From assembly GCA_025936175.1 (NCBI GenBank), contig JAICTV010000030.1, positions 1 through 33,159 on the forward strand: a DNA stretch of 33,159 bases, given 5' to 3'. The DNA comes from Phycisphaerae bacterium. Lineage in GTDB: Bacteria > Planctomycetota > Phycisphaerae > Tepidisphaerales > Tepidisphaeraceae. Under the pieces are notes generated by a model that was not told where the DNA came from, made no database searches, and worked only from the letters and a program-made list of their open reading frames with translations. Positions 6,930 to 13,078 of the stretch are shown one piece after another. The position numbers and the translations under genes were made by a program. Numbering within the stretch: position 1 is the stretch's first letter; every line of letters starts with the position of its first letter.

Positions 6930-7025
6930 AAAACAAGTTTCACCACGAAGTCACGAAGATCACGAAGCGGTTCTCGGCTTCCAGCGATGCTTCGCGCTCT
7001 CCGTGACTTGGTGGTGAGTTGTTTT
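6930..7025. repeat. Imperfect long inverted repeat
   Basis: The arms (about 6930-6968 and 6988-7025) are complementary with several mismatches and include CACCAC, AAGTCAC and CGAAGC blocks. The motif CACCACGAAGTCACGAAG resembles repeats commonly dispersed in planctomycete genomes. It fills the gap between the aminotransferase stop and the methyltransferase start and could act as a hairpin terminator for the former. Confidence 0.5.
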
Positions 7026-7027
7026 CT

Positions 7028-8206
7028 TTAATGTGACGGCAAGTGCTCGATCAGCCGATCGATCTGCTCGATCGTGTTGTAGAAGTGCGGCGAGACGCGC
7101 AGGCGACCCTCGCGCAGCGCGATCTCCGTCCGGTGCTGCTTGCGCAGGACGCGGACGATCTGCTCGTGATCGTGTACGGCAGAGGTGAAGGTGACGATGC
7201 CGCTCCATCGATCGCCGGTGCGCGGGCTGATGATCGCATAGCCCTTCTGCTGCAATCGCGCGATCAGGTGATCGGTCAGCTCCCTCACGCGCGACGAAAC
7301 GGCGGCGAGGCCGACCTTGTTGAAGAGCAGATCGAGCGCGGCGTGCAGCGCGAGCAATCCCGGGATGTTGTACGTGCCGCACTCGAACCGGCCGGCGTCG
7401 CTCTTGAGCGTGTAGTCGTAGCTCCCGTACGCCTGGTTGTTGATCACGTTCATCCACCCGACCATGAGCGGGCGCGTGCGGTCGATCAGCTCTCGGCGGC
7501 AATAGAAGATGCCGGCGCCTTCGGGGCCGAGCATCCATTTGTGGCCGTCGGCGGAAAGGTAGTCGATGTTCATCGCCTTCACATCGACCGGCAGCACGCC
7601 GATCGTCTGGATCGCGTCCACGTTGAAGAGCTTGTGGTTCGCGCGGCAGAACGCGCCGATCTTCGCCAGGTCGTGCCGCTGGCCGCTGGCGAATTCGACG
7701 TGCGAGAGCGAGACCATCTTCGTGCGCGGGTCGGCGGCTTCGTGGAGGATTTTTTCGATCGGCACGATGCGCCGGCCGTCGGAATCGGTTTCTTCCGGCA
7801 CCATGATCAGCTTCACGCCGCGCGAGCGGACCACTTCCATCCACGGATAAATGTTCGCGGGATATTCGACGGCCGTGGTGACGACGCGGTCGCCGAACTG
7901 CCACTCGACGCCGCCGGCGACGATGCTGATCCCCTCGCTGGTGTTCTTGATGAAGGCGATCTCGTCGCGATCGGCGTTGATGGCGCTGGCGGCGAGAATG
8001 CGGAGCTTCTCGACGTCGGTGTACCAGCTTGTGAAGACGTAGGCTTGCTGCTCGGACTCCGCGGCATGCTTCCGCATCGCCTCGGCGGCGACGTGCGGCA
8101 TGGGTGAGACGCCGGCGTGGTTGAAGAAGTCCCAGTTCCGCAGGATCGGGAATTGATCTACGTTGCCGGCGTACGATGCGAGGATGTCGGAGGGCGTGTC
8201 GCTCAT
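7028..8206 (-). CDS. Class V aminotransferase (cysteine desulfurase-like fold)
   Basis: This is a 392-residue PLP enzyme of aminotransferase class V. It has FFNHAGVSPMP near residue 27, KNTSEGISIVA (87-97), HVEFASG (169-175), the PLP-contacting Asp197 in FNVDAIQTIG, and the Schiff-base Lys223 in SADGHKWMLGPEG. The Cys-containing active-site loop of true NifS/IscS desulfurases is not evident. Members of this branch include isopenicillin-N-epimerase-like and kynureninase-like enzymes, so the substrate is left open. The start at 8206 is 28 bp from the divergent TPR/peptidase gene, and the palindromic ATTATAAT between them could serve as the -10 in both directions. Confidence 0.9.
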   Translation of the reverse strand: MSDTPSDILASYAGNVDQFPILRNWDFFNHAGVSPMPHVAAEAMRKHAAESEQQAYVFTSWYTDVEKLRILAASAINADRDEIAFIKNTSEGISIVAGGVEWQFGDRVVTTAVEYPANIYPWMEVVRSRGVKLIMVPEETDSDGRRIVPIEKILHEAADPRTKMVSLSHVEFASGQRHDLAKIGAFCRANHKLFNVDAIQTIGVLPVDVKAMNIDYLSADGHKWMLGPEGAGIFYCRRELIDRTRPLMVGWMNVINNQAYGSYDYTLKSDAGRFECGTYNIPGLLALHAALDLLFNKVGLAAVSSRVRELTDHLIARLQQKGYAIISPRTGDRWSGIVTFTSAVHDHEQIVRVLRKQHRTEIALREGRLRVSPHFYNTIEQIDRLIEHLPSH

Positions 8207-8220
8207 GAGCAGGTCGCAGG

Positions 8221-8228
8221 ATTATAAT
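8221..8228. promoter_or_regulatory. Symmetrical -10 (ATTATAAT) shared by divergent genes
   Basis: This 8-bp perfect palindrome contains TATAAT on both strands. On the plus strand TATAAT (8223-8228) ends exactly 6 nt before the ATG at 8235. On the minus strand it ends 14 nt before the ATG at 8206. -35 matches are weak on both sides. Confidence 0.5.
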
Positions 8229-8234
8229 CACGCC

Positions 8235-10808
8235 ATGACGAGCAGGATGTTTAAGGCTTGTTTGGTCGTCGCGTTTGTCTGCATCGCGTCGCCGGTGATG
8301 GCGATCGATTTCACGAAGCAGACGTTGCCCGGGAAGTGGATCGAGCGGCTGGTGCCGGAGGATCTGCCGGCACTCAAATTTCCTGAGTATTTCAATGATC
8401 TGGACAAGGCTCGCGCGCAGATGCAGGCCGGGCGATATCGCCTAGCGCTCGTGACGCTCGCGGAGGCGAAGGATGTCGATCCGGTCGAGGCGGCGCTCGT
8501 GCGGGCGACCTCGCTGGCGACGCTCGGCCGGATCGACGCGGCACTGGAGGCGATGAAGAACGGCAAGGTCGCCGCCGATCCGCGGGCGATCGTGTTGCAT
8601 GCGCAGATTCTGTCGGGACAGGGGAAGGTGACCGAATCGATCGCGCTGCTGAGGGATCTGATCAAGGCACATGCGGATTCGCTCGCGGGACATTACGAGC
8701 TCGGTCGCGCGTGCGAGCTTGCCGGCGATCTGCCGGGCGCGATCGCGGCGTACGGCTGGTTCGTGGACGAACAGCGCTTGCTCGACAAGTGGCAGGGAAA
8801 CAGCGGCGAGAGCGTCTTCGATGACGCGGCGGCGGTGACGACCATCGCCCGGGCCATCGATCGCTGGGCCGGCCTCACCGGCGGGTATCAGAAAAATCCC
8901 GGACTGCACAACGCACTCTTGAACATGTTCGTCAAGGCGTACGACGTAATCGATCGCGGCTACGAACCCGCGCACGTCGCGGCCGCCGAGTACTACCTAT
9001 CCCACGATCAAAAAGAAGAAGCGTCGAAAGAACTCGAAGCCGCACTTGACGCCAATCCGAACGACATCACCGCCCTGCGCGCGCTGGGAACGATCTCGCT
9101 GGAGACGTTCAACTTCGACGGGCTCGACACGCTGATCGCATCGATGCGTGCGGTCGATCAGAACTCCGTCGTCGCGGATCTGCTCGAAGGTCGCAATCTC
9201 CTCCTCCAGCGCCGCCCGCAGGATGCGGTCGAGCCGATCCAGCGCGTGCTGAAGAAGCAGCCGAAGAACCTCGAAGCGCTCGGACTGCTTGCCGGCGCGT
9301 ACGCGCTGCAACTGGAGGATCAAAAGGCCGCCGACGTGCTCAAACAGGTCGAGCAGATCGATCCGGACAACGCGTCCGCGTACTTCGAAGTCGCCGAGCA
9401 GCTCGGCTCGATGCGGCAGTACCCGCGGTCGGCGGAGAAGTACAAAGTCGCCATCGAACGTCAGCCCAACTGGACCGCGCCGCGCAACGGGCTTGGCCTG
9501 CTCTACACGCAGAGCGGCGACGAGGACGATGCGCGCGTCACGCTCGATGCCGCCCACAATCTCGATCCGTACAACCTCGCGACGACGAACTATCTTCGGC
9601 TGCTCGACGATCTGGCGAAATTCTCGAAGGCTGAGAGCGATCACTTCATCGTCTTCTATGACGCCAAGGCCGATCCGCTCATCCCGGAATACTTCGGCGC
9701 GTATCTGGAGAGCATCTACAAGGACGTGTGCGGCGATTTTCACACCGAGCCGAAGGTGAAGACGTACATCGAGGTCTTCCCGACGCACGATGCGTTCAGC
9801 GTGCGGACGACGGGCTCGCCGTGGATCGGGACCGTCGGCGCGAGCACCGGCCGCGTGATCGCGCTCGTCTCGCCGCGCAAGGGGAAGTTCACGATGGGAA
9901 CGTTCAACTGGGCGCAGGTGCTGCGGCACGAGTACACGCACACCGTCACGCTCGCCGCCACCGACAATCGCATCGCGCACTGGCTGACCGAAGGCCTGGC
10001 GGTGCTGGAAGAGAAATCGCCGCTGCAATGGCCCTGGGTTCCCATGCTCTACAACGCGGTGAGCAAGCACGAGATGTTCGCGATGCGCAACCTGACGTGG
10101 GGCTTCGTCCGCCCGAAGAAGCCGGCGGACCGCCAGCTCGCCTATGCGCAGTCGTACTGGATCTGCACGTACATCGATCAGACCTATGGCCGCGACGCGA
10201 TCCTGAAAATGCTCGAGGCGTTTAAGGACGGCAAGAGCGAGGACGATGCGTTCAAGGTCGCACTCGGCAAAGGCGAAGATGATTTCCAGGAAGAGTTCTT
10301 CAAGTGGTGCGAGAAGCAGATTGCCTCGTGGGGCTACGACCCGGAGACGAGCAAGAAGGTCGAGGACTTGAAGCCCAAGGCGGAAGATCTGCTCGACTCC
10401 CGCCAGTACAAGGAAGCCCTCCCGGCGTGGGAGGAGCTGCAAAAACTCCGTCCGATGGACCAGGTGCCGCACATGCGGCTGGCGTCAATCTATCTTCACC
10501 TCAAGCGCACGGATGATGCCGTGAAGCAGCTCGAAGCGCTCGATGCGGTCGAGCTGAAGGACAACCGCTACGCCAAGGCGATCGCGCGGATCTACCGCGA
10601 CGCGAACGAGCCGGAGAAGGCGGTGAAGTATGCGAAGCAGGCGGTTTACATCGATCCGTACGACGACGCCGCGCACGAGCTGCTCGCGACGTTGTACGAG
10701 AAGACCAGCAACGAGACGGGCCTGTCCCGCGAGAAGCGCGTCATCGACGTGATCAAGGAATGGCGCGCGCTTCAGCGGCAGCAGGACGAGAACCGGATGT
10801 CGCAGTAG
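8235..10808 (+). CDS. Secreted TPR protein with gluzincin (peptidase MA-like) domain
   Basis: This 857-residue exported protein has a signal peptide at 1-24 (FKACLVVAFVCIASPVMA). Helical TPR units run through about residues 45-470, a metallopeptidase-like domain spans about 480-690, and more TPRs lie at 710-850. The peptidase domain carries HEYTH at 565-569 with the third zinc ligand Glu586 in HWLTEGLAV, the arrangement of gluzincins of the peptidase MA family, so it is predicted to be catalytic. The frame extends back to 8163, but the signal peptide and the TATAAT 6 nt upstream fix the start at 8235. TPRs around a protease suggest a scaffolded envelope protease; the substrate is unknown. Its 3' end overlaps the extended C-terminus of the convergent barrel gene by 56 bp. 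Confidence 0.9.
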   Translation: MTSRMFKACLVVAFVCIASPVMAIDFTKQTLPGKWIERLVPEDLPALKFPEYFNDLDKARAQMQAGRYRLALVTLAEAKDVDPVEAALVRATSLATLGRIDAALEAMKNGKVAADPRAIVLHAQILSGQGKVTESIALLRDLIKAHADSLAGHYELGRACELAGDLPGAIAAYGWFVDEQRLLDKWQGNSGESVFDDAAAVTTIARAIDRWAGLTGGYQKNPGLHNALLNMFVKAYDVIDRGYEPAHVAAAEYYLSHDQKEEASKELEAALDANPNDITALRALGTISLETFNFDGLDTLIASMRAVDQNSVVADLLEGRNLLLQRRPQDAVEPIQRVLKKQPKNLEALGLLAGAYALQLEDQKAADVLKQVEQIDPDNASAYFEVAEQLGSMRQYPRSAEKYKVAIERQPNWTAPRNGLGLLYTQSGDEDDARVTLDAAHNLDPYNLATTNYLRLLDDLAKFSKAESDHFIVFYDAKADPLIPEYFGAYLESIYKDVCGDFHTEPKVKTYIEVFPTHDAFSVRTTGSPWIGTVGASTGRVIALVSPRKGKFTMGTFNWAQVLRHEYTHTVTLAATDNRIAHWLTEGLAVLEEKSPLQWPWVPMLYNAVSKHEMFAMRNLTWGFVRPKKPADRQLAYAQSYWICTYIDQTYGRDAILKMLEAFKDGKSEDDAFKVALGKGEDDFQEEFFKWCEKQIASWGYDPETSKKVEDLKPKAEDLLDSRQYKEALPAWEELQKLRPMDQVPHMRLASIYLHLKRTDDAVKQLEALDAVELKDNRYAKAIARIYRDANEPEKAVKYAKQAVYIDPYDDAAHELLATLYEKTSNETGLSREKRVIDVIKEWRALQRQQDENRMSQ

Positions 10809-11673
10809 CCGGCGATGCCATCGGACAAGCGGCGCTGTAGGGGAGACGCCTGCGTCGCCCTCTTCGGCTATGGGCGACGCAGGCGTCGCCCCTACAAGCT
10901 TTGCGTCCGATACCGTCGTTTGGAGCGCAAAAAACACAATGAAACGCGAAATACGCCAGCCACTGCGGGTCGTCATCCCCGCCGCGGAGGCTGCGGCCGG
11001 TGGCGAAGAGCAGGTTCAGATGCTCGTTGATCGTCTGCGCGAGCCCGAGCTGAATGATCGGCGAGGGGCGGCGGAGATCGGCGTCGCAATCGACGTGAAA
11101 CTCCGCGAGCAGCAGCAGCTTGTCGTTCACGTGCCAGCCGCCCGCGAGACCCGCGTAGACGGTGTCGTCCGCGTGCTGGACGAACTGCCAGCCCAGGTCC
11201 GCGAAGACGTCAAAGTGCTCGAACGTCCTGCCGATCTGCAGCGGCAGGATGAACGTGCTCCCCTCGTCGACCAGCCCGCGGCCGACGGATTGCGTCGGGC
11301 TGTTGAAGACGATTTTCGGGAACGTCGCCAGGCCGAAGCCGACTTTGTCCTGATCCAGAAACCGCCATTTCGCTCCCACGGCGGTGTCTCCGATCCCGCC
11401 GATCGGGCCGGCGTTTTCGTCGTCGACGATCAGGAACGGCACGGCGACATTGAGCTGCACGCGGTCGCCGAGCCCGTAGTTCGCATCGAGCTGCGGGATG
11501 TTGTAGGTGCGCTGCGTGTCGAGCTGCTCGTAGGTGAGCGCGAGGTTGATCTCCCACCCGCCGTCGCGCGGCGTGTAAGGATCGTCGGTGATCAACGGCG
11601 GGCCGGCGATCGCGCGAGCCGCTATGAACAGTACAACGATTGTGAAAACAACGGCGACGATGGATCGCGTCAT
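10753..11673 (-). CDS. Outer-membrane beta-barrel-like protein, MetA-pathway/phenol type
   Basis: This 306-residue exported protein has a signal peptide (MTRSIVAVVFTIVVLFIAARAIA) followed by GPPLITDDPYTP and GGWEINLALTYEQ. These resemble the start of proteins annotated as 'MetA-pathway of phenol degradation' (Pfam PF13557), which are predicted barrels or transporters. Alternating hydrophobic strands follow. It starts with a 4-bp ATGA overlap at the stop of the substrate-binding lipoprotein gene, so the two are translationally coupled. The barrel proper seems to end near residue 255 (AYFAFHCVFCAPN). The last roughly 48 residues are translated from the palindromic repeat 10836-10896 and from antisense of the neighbouring TPR gene, so the native stop was probably lost. 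Confidence 0.78.
   Translation of the reverse strand: MTRSIVAVVFTIVVLFIAARAIAGPPLITDDPYTPRDGGWEINLALTYEQLDTQRTYNIPQLDANYGLGDRVQLNVAVPFLIVDDENAGPIGGIGDTAVGAKWRFLDQDKVGFGLATFPKIVFNSPTQSVGRGLVDEGSTFILPLQIGRTFEHFDVFADLGWQFVQHADDTVYAGLAGGWHVNDKLLLLAEFHVDCDADLRRPSPIIQLGLAQTINEHLNLLFATGRSLRGGDDDPQWLAYFAFHCVFCAPNDGIGRKACRGDACVAHSRRGRRRRLPYSAACPMASPATATSGSRPAAAEARAIP
10836..10896. repeat. GC-rich palindromic element (25-bp arms, 11-nt loop)
   Basis: Arms 10836-10860 and 10872-10896 are inverted repeats with 24 of 25 matches. The same core occurs inside the element at 2461-2628. It sits between two convergent genes, where it could act as a bidirectional hairpin, but it also lies inside the open frame of the barrel gene. 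Confidence 0.7.
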
Positions 11674-12710
11674 GGTTGCGTCGTCGCCGCGGCGAGCCCC
11701 GGCTTTCGCTCTTGAAGGATCGTCAGCGCCAACTCCACCGCCGGCTTCATCGCGTGCGCGACCTGCACGTAATCGACATCCATCCCCTTCACCTTCCCGG
11801 CGTCGCGGACAGAGTAGCCGAGGTATCGCCCGGCGATCAAATTCTGCTCGGTGGAAGGTTGGCAGACGAAGTCGATGAGCTTCTTCGCGTTCTCCTCGTG
11901 CTGGCAATTCCTGACCAGAGCGACCGAGCCGGGGATCAGGAGTGTCCCGATGCCGTCCGCGCCTTGATCGGGAAGGACGCCGTCGATCTGCTGACCGTCG
12001 GCTTTGGCGTTGCTGATGTCGTCGTTGTCGGTCGGTCCGGCGGCGAGAAGTCCGCCGGCGACTTGATCGGCGACGGCGCTGTTCCCGCCGAGCAGTTTGA
12101 TTCCGTTCGCCTTCAGCGCGTTCATGTAGGTGGTGAATTTCTCCTTGCCCCAGACGAGATAGAGCGCGGAGATGGCCCCGCTGGCGGTGCCGAAGGCGGG
12201 ATGGCAGACGGCGATCCTGCCTTTGAAGGCGGGGTCGGCCAGGTCCTGGAGGCCGTGGATTTTTGAGACGAGATCCTTGTACTGCGGCCGGGTCGAGCAG
12301 GCGATCATCCGCGCGCGCAGCCCGACGTCGGTATAGAGATCGCCGGCGCCGCGCCACTTCGCGGGCACGTCCTCGGCGGTCTTGGGACGATATGGCGAGA
12401 AAATCTCCTGCTCGGCCAGGTTGATCGTGTGGAAAATTTCGTTGCCCCAGTAGACGTCCGCCTGCGGGTGATCTTTTTCCGCGATGAGCCTTTCGACCAG
12501 GGCGGCGCTTTTGGTCGCCTCGGTGTCGGTGACGATCCGGACGGTGATGCCCGATTGCTTTTCGAAGTCCTGCATCAGCGGGCGGAGGTAAGGCTCGTCG
12601 ATGCTGGAGTAGATGACGACTTCACCCGAGGCCCGCGTGGTCGCGGTCGATGACTGTCGTTCGCATCCGACGGCGGCCAAGAGCGCGGCGCAACAAAGCA
12701 AAAACTTCAT
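11670..12710 (-). CDS. Iron-type ABC substrate-binding lipoprotein
   Basis: This 346-residue binding protein has a lipoprotein signal ending in LLAAVGC (lipid Cys16). The mature sequence starts VVIYSSIDEPYLRPLMQDFEKQSGI and continues DVYWGNEIFHTINLAEQ, then GRIAVCHPAFGTASGA and the C-terminal PGSVALVRNC. This matches the AfuA/FutA/FbpA cluster of Fe(III) and related solute-binding proteins. No ABC permease or ATPase gene is adjacent. Instead it overlaps by ATGA with a barrel-like gene, so cargo may be passed between an outer-membrane protein and a remote transporter. The chosen start is 12710; a -10-like TATTAT lies 7 nt upstream within a palindrome shared with the divergent MazG-like gene. 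Confidence 0.87.
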   Translation of the reverse strand: MKFLLCCAALLAAVGCERQSSTATTRASGEVVIYSSIDEPYLRPLMQDFEKQSGITVRIVTDTEATKSAALVERLIAEKDHPQADVYWGNEIFHTINLAEQEIFSPYRPKTAEDVPAKWRGAGDLYTDVGLRARMIACSTRPQYKDLVSKIHGLQDLADPAFKGRIAVCHPAFGTASGAISALYLVWGKEKFTTYMNALKANGIKLLGGNSAVADQVAGGLLAAGPTDNDDISNAKADGQQIDGVLPDQGADGIGTLLIPGSVALVRNCQHEENAKKLIDFVCQPSTEQNLIAGRYLGYSVRDAGKVKGMDVDYVQVAHAMKPAVELALTILQERKPGLAAATTQP

Positions 12711-12714
12711 GACT

Positions 12715-12725
12715 CGTATAATACG
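12715..12725. promoter_or_regulatory. Symmetrical -10 region of divergent genes
   Basis: CGTATAATACG is palindromic apart from its centre. On the plus strand TATAAT (12717-12722) ends 6 nt before the ATG at 12729. On the minus strand TATTAT (12723-12718) ends 7 nt before the ATG at 12710. One AT island may therefore serve two leaderless transcripts. Confidence 0.55.
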
Positions 12726-12728
12726 AAC

Positions 12729-13013
12729 ATGTCCGACCAACTCACGATCGCGCAGTTTCAACGGCACATCTCCGATCGCTACGAAAAGCACGATCGCGCC
12801 CGCGGCACGCCCGGCACGTGGTTGCACTTCTCCGAGGAGATCGGCGAGCTGGCCCGCGCGCTCGCTCGCAACGATGACAAGGCAAACCTGGAAGAGGAGT
12901 TCGCAGACGTCATTGCATGGCTGTGTACGCTGGCGAATATCAACGATGTCGATCTGGCGACGGCGATCAGCAAAAAATACCTCGGCAGCGAGCCACCCGA
13001 GGGGCATAAATAA
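12729..13013 (+). CDS. MazG-like nucleotide pyrophosphohydrolase
   Basis: This 94-residue all-alpha NTP pyrophosphatase has the metal-binding pattern of the MazG/dUTPase-like superfamily. FSEEIGEL (34-41) supplies Glu36, Glu37 and Glu40, and EEEFADVIAWL (55-65) supplies Glu57 and Asp60. Family members hydrolyse non-canonical or excess nucleoside triphosphates to monophosphates. The size is right for a single-domain form. It is transcribed alone, divergent from the substrate-binding protein gene, with TATAAT exactly 6 nt before the ATG. The following operon has its own promoter. Confidence 0.88.
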   Translation: MSDQLTIAQFQRHISDRYEKHDRARGTPGTWLHFSEEIGELARALARNDDKANLEEEFADVIAWLCTLANINDVDLATAISKKYLGSEPPEGHK

Positions 13014-13040
13014 TCGCATAACTTCCGATCCGGCTTTCAC

Positions 13041-13069
13041 TTGTCCGGCATCATCCGCGGACGTACATT
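13041..13069 (+). promoter_or_regulatory. Promoter of the ABC-2 operon
   Basis: TTGTCC (13041-13046) and TACATT (13064-13069) are separated by 17 nt, and the -10 lies 9 nt before the ATG at 13079. The predicted leader is only about 3 nt. Confidence 0.5.
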
Positions 13070-13078
13070 TCATCACCG

